Shown here piece after piece: positions 43,605 to 52,721 of a DNA stretch of 64,000 nucleotides; position 1 is the first letter of the stretch; every line of letters starts with the position of its first letter. Below the pieces are notes generated by a model. It saw only the letters and a list, made by a program, of their open reading frames with translations. It made no database searches and was not told the DNA's origin. Source of the stretch: Paracoccus acridae (GTDB lineage: Bacteria; Pseudomonadota; Alphaproteobacteria; Rhodobacterales; Rhodobacteraceae). The position numbers were made by a program, and so were the translations under genes. The stretch covers positions 62,001 to 126,000 of the forward strand of contig NZ_BMIV01000005.1 in the NCBI RefSeq assembly GCF_014642735.1, read 5' to 3'.

Positions 43605-44315
43605 ATGCGCAACCTGCTTTCGATCCTTGTCCTGCTGGCGGCCGTCGCCTTTGCCGTCTCGCCCATGCTGTCCAACGGATTCGGCGGCTATCGTCCCGAC
43701 CAGTTTCCGATTCCGCAGGTCGATCCGCCCGTCCAGCCAGCGGGCTGGGCCTTTTCGATCTGGGGGCTGATCTTTGCCTGGCTGGTCGCGGGGTCCGCCT
43801 TCGGGGCCTGGAGGCGGCCGGCCGATCCCGACTGGCGACCGATGCGGCCTGCGCTGCTGGTCAGCATGGGACTGGGGATCTTCTGGATCGAGACGGCGCA
43901 CAACACCGCCATCGGCGCGACCGTGCTGATCGTGGCGATGCTGGTGCCTGCGCTGATCGCCTTTCTGCGCGCCGGACGGACGGATCCGGTCTGGCAGGTG
44001 CGGCCGGTGGCGCTGTATGCGGGCTGGCTGACGGCGGCCACGGGGGCGTCCTTCGGGCTTGTCCTGGGGGGATACGGGATCCTGTCGGAACAAGCGGCCG
44101 CGATCCTGTGCCTGCTGGCGGTGACCGGCGTGGCCCTGGCCGTGCAGACGGCGCGTCCGGGTGAATGGGCCTATCCGGCGGGCGTTGCCTGGGCCCTGAT
44201 CGGCATTCTTGCCGCGAACCTGACGCCCGCCAATCCGGTCGTCATGGTGCTGGCGGGGCTTGCGGCCGCCGTGCTGATCTGGCGCGCGGCCGCCTATCGC
44301 CGGAAACGGGCATAG
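43605..44315 (+). CDS. TspO-like tryptophan-rich membrane protein
   Basis: This 236-residue integral membrane protein has about seven hydrophobic segments. The stretch PPVQPAGWAFSIWGLIFAWLV and several Trp residues recall a TspO/MBR-related family of Rhodobacteraceae, longer than the five-helix TspO of E. coli-type lengths. The N-terminal helix may be a signal anchor. It is 14 bases after mobA and probably co-transcribed. Its 3' end overlaps the end of the opposite photolyase gene by 22 bases. The function is unknown; tetrapyrrole or stress sensing is a family-based guess. Confidence 0.6.
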   Translation: MRNLLSILVLLAAVAFAVSPMLSNGFGGYRPDQFPIPQVDPPVQPAGWAFSIWGLIFAWLVAGSAFGAWRRPADPDWRPMRPALLVSMGLGIFWIETAHNTAIGATVLIVAMLVPALIAFLRAGRTDPVWQVRPVALYAGWLTAATGASFGLVLGGYGILSEQAAAILCLLAVTGVALAVQTARPGEWAYPAGVAWALIGILAANLTPANPVVMVLAGLAAAVLIWRAAAYRRKRA

Positions 44316-45664
44316 GCATCCAGGGCGCGCTGCCTGCCCCGGTCCAGGTCGATCAGCGGCGCGGGATGGTGATCCAGCACCCAGGACCGGGGCGCCGCCG
44401 CCGCGAAATCGGCCGCGCCTTGGGCCCCGGGCTTCAGCCAGTGATCGCGATAGCGGTGCTTGCCGTCGAATTTCGCGGCCTGGGTATCAGGATTGAACAC
44501 CCGGAAATAGGGCGAGGCATCCGGCCCGCAGCCTGCCACCCATTGCCAGTTCATCGCGTTGCTGGCCGCGTCCCAGTCGGTCAGGCAACGCGCGAACCAG
44601 TCCAGCCCGACCCGCCAGTCGATCATCAGGTGCTTGACCAGATAGCTGGCCGCGATCATCCGCACCCGGTTGTGCATCCGGCCGGTCGCGAACATCTCTC
44701 GCATTCCCGCATCGACAAGGGCAACGCCGGTGCGGCCCTGCCGCCAGGCCTCGGCCTCTGGGCCATCGCCGGAACACGGAAAATCATTCCATTCCGATTT
44801 CCAGCAGGTCCGGCCCATGTTGGGCGTGGCGTCGAACAGATCGCGGGCGAAGTCCCGCCAGGCCAGTTCGCGCAGGAAATCCTCGACCCCGCCGATGCCG
44901 TGGGCCTGGGCGTTCATGGCCCTGTGCCACAGCCGCCGCGCGCTGATTTCCCCTACCGCCAGTGCATCCGACAGGCCCGAGGTCGCGTCGCTGTCCGACG
45001 GAGTGTCGCGGCGTGTGCCATAGCGGGCGTCCAGCCTGTCCAGAAAGGCGTCCAGCCGGTCATGGGCCGCGCTTTCCCCGGCCTGGACATGGCGCGCCAC
45101 CACGTCCCAGCCCCGGTTCATCGCTGCGCGTGCCTCGGGCCAATCCAGGCCGTCGCTGGCAGGCCAGGACATGGGCAGGGACAGGCGCGGCGCGGGCAGG
45201 GGATCGGCGATCGACCCCTTGCGCAGGGCGCGCCAGAAGGGCGTGAAGACCTTGAAGCGGGTGCCGGTGCCGGTCAGCACGCTGCCGCGCGGGATCAGGT
45301 CGGCCGGCGGATGCAGATGCAGCCTGGCCCCCGCCCCTTCCACCGCCGCCGCCAGGCCGTCATCCGTGGCGAAGGGCAAACCCTGCGTCGCATGGACCGC
45401 CCGCGCGCCGCTGTCGCGGATCATCGCAGACAGCACCGCGTCGGGGTCGCCGCGCCGGACGATCAAGCGGCTGCCCTGGCGGCGCAGGGCCGCGTCCAGA
45501 TCGGGCAGCGCCATCGCCTGTCGCTGGGCCGATGCCGGATGGGCGCGCGCTTCGGCCGGATCCAGGATGACCAGCGGAATCACCGGCCCGCCTTCGGCGG
45601 CGGCGACAAGCGCGGGGTGGTCGTCCAGCCGCAGCACGCGGCGAAACCAGCATATGACGGTCAT
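44294..45664 (-). CDS. phr: Deoxyribodipyrimidine photolyase
   Basis: This 456-residue class I photolyase repairs UV-made pyrimidine dimers using light. The N-terminal antenna domain starts ICWFRRVLRLDDHPAL. The C-terminal FAD domain holds RELAWRDFARDLF, WRQGRTGVALVDAGMREM, GRMHNRVRMIAASYLVKHLMIDWR, and NWQWVAGCGPDASPYFRVFNP. The ATG at 45664 has GAGGGAAG upstream. It is divergent from cobA, with a GGTCAA-AG-TTGACC palindrome (45706-45719) between them. In related bacteria such genes often belong to an ECF sigma stress regulon, but I see no clear promoter of that type. Confidence 0.93.
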   Translation of the reverse strand: MTVICWFRRVLRLDDHPALVAAAEGGPVIPLVILDPAEARAHPASAQRQAMALPDLDAALRRQGSRLIVRRGDPDAVLSAMIRDSGARAVHATQGLPFATDDGLAAAVEGAGARLHLHPPADLIPRGSVLTGTGTRFKVFTPFWRALRKGSIADPLPAPRLSLPMSWPASDGLDWPEARAAMNRGWDVVARHVQAGESAAHDRLDAFLDRLDARYGTRRDTPSDSDATSGLSDALAVGEISARRLWHRAMNAQAHGIGGVEDFLRELAWRDFARDLFDATPNMGRTCWKSEWNDFPCSGDGPEAEAWRQGRTGVALVDAGMREMFATGRMHNRVRMIAASYLVKHLMIDWRVGLDWFARCLTDWDAASNAMNWQWVAGCGPDASPYFRVFNPDTQAAKFDGKHRYRDHWLKPGAQGAADFAAAAPRSWVLDHHPAPLIDLDRGRQRALDAYARFRR

Positions 45665-45705
45665 TGCTTCCCTCTTGTTCACTTCGCGGATCCCTAGGCA
45701 GGACC

Positions 45706-45719
45706 GGTCAAAGTTGACC
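45706..45719. promoter_or_regulatory. Palindrome GGTCAA-AG-TTGACC between phr and cobA
   Basis: A perfect 6-bp inverted repeat in the 134-bp divergent gap. It may be an operator for one or both genes, or contain part of a -35 element on either strand. Confidence 0.35.
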
Positions 45720-45798
45720 GTCCCGGCATTGTCTGCCGCGACTTGGGTGGTATAGCTGGAAATCCCCGGCCGAAAGCTGTCCCTTGCCCGATCCATCC

Positions 45799-46527
45799 AT
45801 GCCATCAACCGGTTTCGTGTCGCTTGTCTCTGCCGGGCCGGGCGACCCGGAACTGTTGACGCTGAAGGCGGTGGACCGCCTGGCGCGGGCCGAGGTGGTG
45901 CTTTACGACGATCTGGCATCCGGCCCGGTCCTGGACCATGCCAATCCCGACGCCATGCTGATCGCGGTCGGCAAGCGGGCGGGCCGCCCGTCGGCGCGGC
46001 AGGATCACGTCAATGCGCTGCTGGTCGAACATGCCCTGGCGGGGCGCCGGGTCGTGCGGCTGAAATCGGGCGATTCGGGCATCTTCGGGCGGCTGGAGGA
46101 GGAACTGGCGGCCCTGACCGGGGCCGGCATCGCCTTCGAGATCGTGCCCGGCGTCACGTCGGCCAGTGCTGCTGCTGCGGCGGCGGGGATCCCCCTGACC
46201 CGGCGGCTGACGGCGCGGCGGGTGCAGTTCATCACCGGCGCCGATGTGACGGGCCACCTGCCCGAGGACATCAACTGGGCAGCCATCGCCGATCCGGCGG
46301 TCACGACCGTGGTCTTCATGGGCCAGCGAAGCTTTCCCGACCTTGCGGCGGGGCTGCGTGCCCATGGCCTGCCAGGCGATACGCCCGCCCTGTTCGCGGA
46401 ATCCGTGGGCCACCCGCACCAGCGTCTGATCCGCACCACGGTCGATGATCTGGCGACGATGATGAAGACCGCCTCGGTGTCACAACCGGGCTTGATCATC
46501 TATGGTCCTTTGGCTTTTTATACCTAA
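45799..46527 (+). CDS. cobA: Uroporphyrinogen-III C-methyltransferase
   Basis: This 242-residue SUMT adds two methyl groups to uroporphyrinogen III, giving precorrin-2 for siroheme or cobalamin. Marks are VSLVSAGPGDPELLTLKAVDRLARAEVVLYDDL at the N-terminus, given as joined motifs, then VGKRAGRPSARQDHVNALLVEHA, VRLKSGDSGIFGRLEEE and IVPGVTSASAAAAAAGIPLT. The GDSGIFGR loop departs from the common GDPFxFGR. An in-frame TTG at 45784 could be the start instead; neither has a strong ribosome site. It stands alone between phr and the RTX gene. Confidence 0.88.
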   Translation: MPSTGFVSLVSAGPGDPELLTLKAVDRLARAEVVLYDDLASGPVLDHANPDAMLIAVGKRAGRPSARQDHVNALLVEHALAGRRVVRLKSGDSGIFGRLEEELAALTGAGIAFEIVPGVTSASAAAAAAGIPLTRRLTARRVQFITGADVTGHLPEDINWAAIADPAVTTVVFMGQRSFPDLAAGLRAHGLPGDTPALFAESVGHPHQRLIRTTVDDLATMMKTASVSQPGLIIYGPLAFYT

Positions 46528-46544
46528 AGATTTCATCAATCTGC

Positions 46545-46565
46545 CGGAACAATCCGATTGTTCGG
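46545..46565 (+). other. Hairpin after cobA
   Basis: AACAAT-CCG-ATTGTT with flanking G/C pairs forms a stem 20 bases past the cobA stop. It has no T-run. It could be a weak stop or a regulatory site for the RTX gene at 46639. Confidence 0.3.
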
Positions 46566-46638
46566 AAGGGGTCGGTTAGGGTTCTGTTAGCGTATTGCCC
46601 AGTGCGGGCCGGCTGCAAATGCGCATTGAACGGACCAG

Positions 46639-49600
46639 ATGATTTCTTGGCAGCACATCGTCACATATGGCACCGCGCAACCGCGCTGGCTGTCGAATGT
46701 TGCCGATCTGGCCCTGGCTCCTGTTGACGGCAAATGGATGCTGTTCGCCGTGAATGCGAAGGGCGGGGTCAGCACCTATCGAATCAGCGACCCCCTGGCA
46801 CCCCTGGAACGCGGCCCGGCAGAAGCCTTTCCGTTGAACTTTACCTATCACGCGGAACCCTTCCTGGCCGTCCTGGGCAAGGACGGCGGCGGCGATCTGC
46901 TGGTTGGAGGGATGTCGGGCGCGGGCGTGGCCGGGTTGTCCTTCGACGGCAAGGGCAGGCTTGGCGACATCGCGCAGCTTTTCCCGGCAGACCGGATTGG
47001 CGCGCAGCTTTCCGCCAGCGGCGGCATGACCAGCGACCAGGGACGGTTCCTGTTCTCGGCCCGTCACGACCGGCTTGCGATCGAGACGAGCCGGATCGGA
47101 CCCGATGGCGCCCTTGTGCCGGTGTCGTCGGTCGAACTGCCCCCTCCGGCGGGCGTGGCCGAGGCGTCGCTGGACAAGATCATCATGGTGACGGTGGACG
47201 GGCAGCGCCTGCTGGTCGCGATCTCGGGCCTGGGCAATTTCATCTCGACCCACGCGCTTGGCGCGGACGGCGCCCTGGGCCAGGGGGCGGTCCATGTCGC
47301 CGAGGCTGGACTGGGCTATTATGTCCCCTCGGACATTGCCGCGATCGAGCTTGGGGGCAGAAGCTTCGTGGTGGTGGCGGGGGCCACGTCGTCGTCCCTG
47401 TCGGTGTTCCGGCTGGACAAGACGGGGGCGCTGACGGCGGTCGATCACATCGTCGATGAACTGACGACCCGGTTCCAGTCCGTGACGGCCCTTGCCACGG
47501 CGGTCGTCGATGGGCGCGGCTATGTGATCGCGGGCGGCGCGGACGGCGGCATCAGCATCTTCACGCTGCTGCCCGACGGCAGGATGATGCATCTGCAAAC
47601 CGTTGCCGACAGCGCCGACATGACCCTTGCGCGTGTCAGTGCCATCGAGGCGACCGTGATCGGGGGCAGGATCGTGCTGCTTGTCACCTCGGACGGGGAA
47701 ACCGGTGTGACCCAGCTTGCCATCGGCCCCGGCGCCCTCGGCCGGACGGGCGCGGCGGGCGCAGGGACGGTCGCGGGAACGGCACGCGACGATCTGCTGC
47801 TGGCGACTGCCGCCACGACGCATCTGCAGGGCGGCGAGGGGGACGACATCCTTGTCACCGCCAAGTCCAACATCACCCTGACGGGCGGGGCGGGGGCCGA
47901 TGTCTTCGTGATCGACCGCTTTGCCGGCCGGGTGATCATCACCGACTATGAGGCGGGCACGGATCGGCTGGACCTGTCCTTGCTGGGCATGATCCGCAGC
48001 ACCTGGCAGCTGAACTTCATTCCCCAACCCTGGGGGATGCGGATCATCTATGGCAATTCCATCCTGGAAATCCGCACCCGGTCGGGCAATCCCCTGACCC
48101 CCGGCGATTTCGACAACGGGATGTTCCCCATCGCCCATTACGGCCTGCCCGCGCTGGATCCGGTCAAGATCGTGACGCCGCCCACGACCGTCGGCAAGTG
48201 GGTCTTCGGCAATGCCGCCTCGGACAGCCTGCTGGGGGCAGGGGGCAACGACGTGATCCAGGCCGGTGCAGGCAACGACACCGTCTCGGCCGGGGCAGGG
48301 AACGACACAGTCCATGGGCAGGCGGGCGACGACCTGCTGCGCGGCGGCAGCGGCGCGGATCTTCTGCTGGGGCAGGGCGGCAACGACACGCTGTTCGGCG
48401 ACGACGGAAACGACAGCCTGATGGGCCATGAGGGCAATGACCTGATCCATGGTGGCCTTGGCCATGACACCCTGCGCGGCGGCATCGGCAACGACCGCCT
48501 GTATGGCGGTTCCGGCGCCGACCGCCTGTTCGGAGAGGCGGGCGACGATACCCTGTCAGGCGAAAACGACAACGACTACCTCGAGGATTTGCTGGGCAAC
48601 AACCACCTTCTGGGCGGCGCCGGCCATGACACGCTGATCGGCGGGTCCGGCCTGGACAGCCTGTGGGGGGGCGACGGCAATGACCTGCTGCGCGGCGGCG
48701 CGGGCGTGGACATGCTGAACGGCCAGACCGGCAACGACATCATGTGGGGCGGCGCGGGCGCCGACCGGATCGAGGATCTTTTCGGCAACAACCAGTTGCA
48801 TGGCGAAGACGGCAACGACACGCTGATCGCGGGAGCAGGCCTCGACCTGCTGCGCGGAGGAGAGGGCAACGACGTTCTGCGGGCCGGCGCGGGCGATGAC
48901 CGGCTGTTCGGCGACAACGGGAACGATCAGCTGTTCGGCGAGGCGGGGAACGATCTTCTGGACGGCGGTGCCGGCGACGACACGCTGTACGGGGGGCTGG
49001 GGAACGACCAGCTGAACGGCAATCTTGGAAATGACACGCTGCAAGGCCAGGACGGAAACGACTCGCTGACCGATCTGTCGGGCAACAACCGCCTGCTGGG
49101 GGATGCGGGCAATGACACGCTGCGCGCGGGGGCGGGGATGGACTGGCTGTCCGGGGGACCGGGCAACGATCTTCTGATGGGCGGGGCCGGCAACGACCGG
49201 CTGTATGGCGATGCGGGAAACGACCGCCTTCTGGGCGAGGCGGGCAACGACATCCTGCAGGATCTTCTGGGCAGCAACCACCTGGAAGGCGGGGCGGGCA
49301 ATGACCGCCTGCAAACGGGCGCGGGGTGGGACACCCTGCTGGGCGGCATGGACAACGATCTCCTGCAGGCAGGCGCCGGCAACGACCGCCTGGACGGGGG
49401 GCCGGGCAACGACACCCTGTTCGGGGAAGCGGGAAACGACATCCTTGTGGACCTGTCGGGGCACAACCTCCTGTGGGGCGGCGACGGCAACGACGCGCTG
49501 ACCGGCGGCGCGGGCAACGACGGGCTGAACGGCGAAGCAGGCAACGACACCCTTGTCGCGGGGGCGGGCAACGACACCCTGCGCGGCGGATTGGGCAATG

Positions 49601-50142
49601 ACCGGCTGATGGGTCAGGCCGGCCATGACCGCCTGTTCGGAGAGGCGGGCAACGATTCCCTGTCGGGCGATGACGGGAGCGACACGCTTTACGGCGGTGC
49701 GGGCAACGACACGCTGCTTGGCGGAGCCGGATCGGACATGCTGTGGGGCGAGGCGGGGAATGATATCCTCAACGGCGGCGATCTGCGCGACAGCCTGTGG
49801 GGTGGCCTTGGCAACGATACCCTGATCGGCGGGGGCGGGGCCGATGTGCTTGTGGGGGGCGATGGCGCGGATGTGTTCCGCTTCGTCGCCCTGGCCGACA
49901 GCCTGCCCACGGCGCCGGATCTCATCCACGATTTTTCCGGCAATGGCGACCTGCTGGATCTGCGCGCTTTCCGGCTGGGATATATCGACGATGGCGCCTT
50001 CACCGGTGCTAAGCAGGTCCGCTGGCAGCATCTGGGCGCCGAAACCCGCGTCATGGCCGACCTGAACGGAGACGGAAAGGCGGATTTCCTGCTGCGGTTG
50101 CTGGGCCATATCGACCTTGACCGCGGCGACTTCCTGCTGTGA
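46639..50142 (+). CDS. Large RTX calcium-binding-repeat protein with beta-propeller-like N-terminus
   Basis: A 1,167-residue protein without signal peptide. Residues 1 to about 380 show repeated 45-55-residue units with GGxSxYR/VFRL strands, like a beta-propeller. A short RTX block lies near 385-440, followed by a linker. From about 522 to 1073 there is a long array of GGxGxDxLx nonapeptides, which bind calcium. The C-terminus (DADVFRFV..., LIHDFSGNGDLLDL, ending DFLL) is of the type I secretion kind. Within the array a variant unit xDLxGNN recurs every 63 residues. No type I exporter is in the window. A surface or extracellular matrix role is inferred. Confidence 0.88.
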   Translation: MISWQHIVTYGTAQPRWLSNVADLALAPVDGKWMLFAVNAKGGVSTYRISDPLAPLERGPAEAFPLNFTYHAEPFLAVLGKDGGGDLLVGGMSGAGVAGLSFDGKGRLGDIAQLFPADRIGAQLSASGGMTSDQGRFLFSARHDRLAIETSRIGPDGALVPVSSVELPPPAGVAEASLDKIIMVTVDGQRLLVAISGLGNFISTHALGADGALGQGAVHVAEAGLGYYVPSDIAAIELGGRSFVVVAGATSSSLSVFRLDKTGALTAVDHIVDELTTRFQSVTALATAVVDGRGYVIAGGADGGISIFTLLPDGRMMHLQTVADSADMTLARVSAIEATVIGGRIVLLVTSDGETGVTQLAIGPGALGRTGAAGAGTVAGTARDDLLLATAATTHLQGGEGDDILVTAKSNITLTGGAGADVFVIDRFAGRVIITDYEAGTDRLDLSLLGMIRSTWQLNFIPQPWGMRIIYGNSILEIRTRSGNPLTPGDFDNGMFPIAHYGLPALDPVKIVTPPTTVGKWVFGNAASDSLLGAGGNDVIQAGAGNDTVSAGAGNDTVHGQAGDDLLRGGSGADLLLGQGGNDTLFGDDGNDSLMGHEGNDLIHGGLGHDTLRGGIGNDRLYGGSGADRLFGEAGDDTLSGENDNDYLEDLLGNNHLLGGAGHDTLIGGSGLDSLWGGDGNDLLRGGAGVDMLNGQTGNDIMWGGAGADRIEDLFGNNQLHGEDGNDTLIAGAGLDLLRGGEGNDVLRAGAGDDRLFGDNGNDQLFGEAGNDLLDGGAGDDTLYGGLGNDQLNGNLGNDTLQGQDGNDSLTDLSGNNRLLGDAGNDTLRAGAGMDWLSGGPGNDLLMGGAGNDRLYGDAGNDRLLGEAGNDILQDLLGSNHLEGGAGNDRLQTGAGWDTLLGGMDNDLLQAGAGNDRLDGGPGNDTLFGEAGNDILVDLSGHNLLWGGDGNDALTGGAGNDGLNGEAGNDTLVAGAGNDTLRGGLGNDRLMGQAGHDRLFGEAGNDSLSGDDGSDTLYGGAGNDTLLGGAGSDMLWGEAGNDILNGGDLRDSLWGGLGNDTLIGGGGADVLVGGDGADVFRFVALADSLPTAPDLIHDFSGNGDLLDLRAFRLGYIDDGAFTGAKQVRWQHLGAETRVMADLNGDGKADFLLRLLGHIDLDRGDFLL
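48580..49640 (+). repeat. 189-bp super-period in the RTX array
   Basis: The variant unit (DLLGNN, DLFGNN, DLSGNN, DLLGSN, DLSGHN) begins at 48580, 48769, 49066, 49255 and 49444. Three spacings are 189 bp (7 nonapeptides) and one is 297 bp (11 nonapeptides). Confidence 0.75.
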
Positions 50143-50144
50143 TC

Positions 50145-51167
50145 TCAGGTTCCCGCCAGGCGTCCTGCTGCCCATTGGGCGGCATCGGCGACCGTGGGGT
50201 CTGGATCATCGGCCAGCCCGCACGCCACATCGGCCAGATGGGGATCGGCGGAGTTCCCGATCGCATACAGCACGTTGCGCACGAACCTGTCCCGTCCGAT
50301 CCGCTTGATCGGGCTGCCTGAAAAGCGCGCCCGAAAGCCCGCGTCGTCCAGCATGGCCAGGTCCGCCAGGGGCGGGGCAGCGACAATGCCGCGATAGCGC
50401 ATCTCGGACCCGGCCTGGGCGAACTTGTTCCAGGGACAGACCGCCAGGCAGTCGTCGCAGCCATAGATGCGGTTTCCCAGCAAGGGGCGCAGTTCGGGAT
50501 CGACCGGACCCTTGTGTTCGATCGTCAGATAGGAAATGCAGCGCCGCGCATCCAGTTGATAGGGCGCGGGAAAGGCCCCCGTCGGACAAGCGTCCAGGCA
50601 GGCGCGGCAGGATCCGCAATGGGAAACCTCGGGCGCGTCGGGGGGCAGGGGAACGGTCGTGAAGATCGACCCCAGGAAGAACCAGCTTCCCAGGTCGCGC
50701 GACAGAAGGTTCGTGTGCTTGCCCTGCCAGCCCATCCCCGCCGCCTGCGCCAGGGGCTTTTCCATGACCGGCGCGGTATCGACGAACACCTTGATCTGTT
50801 CGCCCGGCACCTGGTCCAGCAGCCAGCGGCCAAGCTGCTTCAGGCGTTTCTTGACCAGGTCATGATAATCGCGTCCCTGGGCATAGACGCTGATCGCCGC
50901 ATGGTCGCGCTGCTCAAGCACGCCCAGCGGATCATGGTCCGGCGTATAAAGTTCGGCCAGCACGATCACCGACTTCGCCTCGGGCCACAGGGCGGCCGGA
51001 TTGCCCCGCCAATGGGTGCGTTCTGCCATCCAGCCCATCTGCCCGTGGCGCCCGGCATCCAGGAACTGCTGCAACCGCTCGGCCACCTGCGGCACCGCAT
51101 CCGGCGTCGTGACCCGCAGCCGCGAAAACCCGACCGCCTCGGCCTCGGCCGCCAGACGCTCTTTCAT
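50145..51167 (-). CDS. queG: Epoxyqueuosine reductase
   Basis: QueG (340 residues) reduces epoxyqueuosine to queuosine in tRNA, using cobalamin and two 4Fe-4S clusters. Cluster ligands are [16 protein letters not shown] and [14 protein letters not shown]. The catalytic and cobalamin region includes [54 protein letters not shown] in pieces. The C-terminal HEAT-like tail ([13 protein letters not shown]) is present. The ATG at 51167 gives the normal N-terminus. The stop is 2 bases from the RTX stop on the other strand. Confidence 0.93.
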   Translation of the reverse strand: MKERLAAEAEAVGFSRLRVTTPDAVPQVAERLQQFLDAGRHGQMGWMAERTHWRGNPAALWPEAKSVIVLAELYTPDHDPLGVLEQRDHAAISVYAQGRDYHDLVKKRLKQLGRWLLDQVPGEQIKVFVDTAPVMEKPLAQAAGMGWQGKHTNLLSRDLGSWFFLGSIFTTVPLPPDAPEVSHCGSCRACLDACPTGAFPAPYQLDARRCISYLTIEHKGPVDPELRPLLGNRIYGCDDCLAVCPWNKFAQAGSEMRYRGIVAAPPLADLAMLDDAGFRARFSGSPIKRIGRDRFVRNVLYAIGNSADPHLADVACGLADDPDPTVADAAQWAAGRLAGT

Positions 51168-51173
51168 TCTGGC

Positions 51174-51213
51174 ATAAATATCCCGGGAGGTCTGGAGGGC
51201 TGGCCCTCCAGCC
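51174..51213. repeat. Dispersed GC-rich hairpin repeat, copy C
   Basis: ATAAATATCCCGGGAGG is followed by a 9-bp stem (51192-51200 with 51203-51211). It fills the gap between the glutathione transferase and queG genes, as copy A fills iolE-iolB. Confidence 0.5.
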
Positions 51214-51900
51214 TTATCCGAAATCAAGCTCGGCATAATGCGGGGCCGGGTGGATGCCCGGCACCTGGTCGGCCAGGATCGACCGGAAGGCCGGGCGCGA
51301 CTTGATCGTCGCATACCAGTCGCGCAGGCTTTCCGACCGGTCCCAATCCACGTCCGAGATGTAATCCAGGCAGGAAAAATGCGCCGCCGCCGTGAAATCG
51401 GCCAGCGACAGGCTGTTGCCCCCCAGCCAGCGGCGGGTTTCCAGCAGCGTCGTCAGATAGTCGATATGCTCCTTGATCGCGCGCAGCCCGTCCTTGACCA
51501 CCCGGCTGTCGGGATAGCCCTGGCGGGTGACCTTCTTCCACACCCGTTCGGTCAGGATCGGGACCGTCACCTCGGTGTTGAACTTGTCGTCGAACCAGGC
51601 GCACAGGCGGCGCACCTCGTGCCGTTCCAGCGGCGTGGCGGGCATCAGCGCAGGGCTGGGAACGGCCTCGTCCAGGTATTCGATGATCGCCTGGCTTTCG
51701 GCCAGCATGTTGCCGCGATGGCGCAGCACCGGCAGCTTGCCCGCCGGGTTGCGGCGCTTCAGGTCGGGCGGGCTTTCCCAATAGCGTTCCTCGACCAGTT
51801 CGACCTCGATCCTCTTTTCGGCCAGCACCAGCCGCACCTTGCGGCAGAAGGGCGAAAGGGCGGAATGATAAAGGCGGGTGGTCTGATTATTGGTATTCAT
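51214..51900 (-). CDS. Glutathione S-transferase family protein
   Basis: A 228-residue GST. The thioredoxin-like N-terminal domain ([29 protein letters not shown]) has SPFCRK at the glutathione site with Ser/Cys, and [24 protein letters not shown] with the cis-Pro and Glu-Ser. A helical C-terminal domain ([22 protein letters not shown]) follows. It may detoxify electrophiles or have a thiol-transfer role. It lies upstream of queG on the same strand with a repeat between them. Confidence 0.9.
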   Translation of the reverse strand: MNTNNQTTRLYHSALSPFCRKVRLVLAEKRIEVELVEERYWESPPDLKRRNPAGKLPVLRHRGNMLAESQAIIEYLDEAVPSPALMPATPLERHEVRRLCAWFDDKFNTEVTVPILTERVWKKVTRQGYPDSRVVKDGLRAIKEHIDYLTTLLETRRWLGGNSLSLADFTAAAHFSCLDYISDVDWDRSESLRDWYATIKSRPAFRSILADQVPGIHPAPHYAELDFG

Positions 51901-51981
51901 CGCCTGCTTCGGGATCGTCTGTCATGGAATCCGGCCTTGATAAGCCTGCGGCGGCCATGTTTCAACCGGAAGGCGCAGCCC

Positions 51982-52698
51982 TTACAGGCAATCGGCCCGT
52001 CCGTCGCGCGCAATCGTCGCCGCCCCGTCCGCGATCGCGCGGGACCGGGCCGATGCCCGGTTCGGATTGCGGGACTTCGGCGCCGGCAGGACGGCCGCCA
52101 GCCGGGCGGCCTGGACCGGCGTCAGCCGGTCGGGGGTGGTGCCGAAATATTCCCGCGCCGCGGCCTCGATCCCGAAGATGCCGGGGCCGAATTCTGCGAC
52201 GTTCAGATAGACTTCCAGGATGCGGCGCTTGGACCAGAAGGCCTCGATCATCGGGGTGAAGGCGGTTTCCAGCACCTTGCGGGTCCAGCTTCGCCCCTGC
52301 CACAGGAACACGTTCTTCGCCGTCTGCTGGGTCAGCGTCGAGGCCCCCCGCGACGATCCCGAGGCCACGACCTTGCGGATCTCGGTCATGTCGAAGCCCC
52401 AGTGCAGGCAGAAATTCGCGTCCTCGGCGGCGACCACGGACCGGCGCATGACGGGGGCGATGTCGTCGATATCGACCCAGGCGCGCGGCTGCGTGCCCTC
52501 GGCCACGATGGTCCAGGTGGTCGGCGGGTTGATCAGTGCATAGAACATCACCAGCACCACCATCAGCGACAGGAACCGCAGGCCCAGCCACCGCAGCCAG
52601 ATCAGCGCCCGGCGCAGCGGACGCCAGCGAAGCGCGGGTGCCGGCGCGATGTCGCTGGCAGGGGGGCTGAACAGGATGCGCAGGACCATGGCCGCCAT
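51982..52698 (-). CDS. mtgA: Monofunctional peptidoglycan glycosyltransferase
   Basis: MtgA (238 residues) polymerises glycan strands from lipid II at the inner membrane's outer face. A single helix (FLSLMVVLVMFYALI, about 43-57) anchors it. The GT51 domain carries the catalytic Glu in VVAAEDANFCLHWG (E92), GASTLTQQTAKN (118-129) and RRILEVYLNVAEFGPGIFGIEAAAREYF (from about 158, in pieces). The length is normal. It is preceded by the DUF1269 gene on the same strand, 23 bp away. Confidence 0.92.
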   Translation of the reverse strand: MAAMVLRILFSPPASDIAPAPALRWRPLRRALIWLRWLGLRFLSLMVVLVMFYALINPPTTWTIVAEGTQPRAWVDIDDIAPVMRRSVVAAEDANFCLHWGFDMTEIRKVVASGSSRGASTLTQQTAKNVFLWQGRSWTRKVLETAFTPMIEAFWSKRRILEVYLNVAEFGPGIFGIEAAAREYFGTTPDRLTPVQAARLAAVLPAPKSRNPNRASARSRAIADGAATIARDGRADCL

Positions 52699-52721
52699 GT
52701 CTCATGCGGCCTGGCCTTGCG

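Noticed and set aside
48230..49860. Dense short direct repeats that could be a tandem array or mobile element
   Set aside because: They are 27-bp codon repeats for RTX nonapeptides inside one continuous gene.
46576..50175. Two long antisense frames (over 500 codons each) under the RTX gene
   Set aside because: They are reverse images of the nonapeptide repeats; GC-rich repeat DNA has few stops in any frame.
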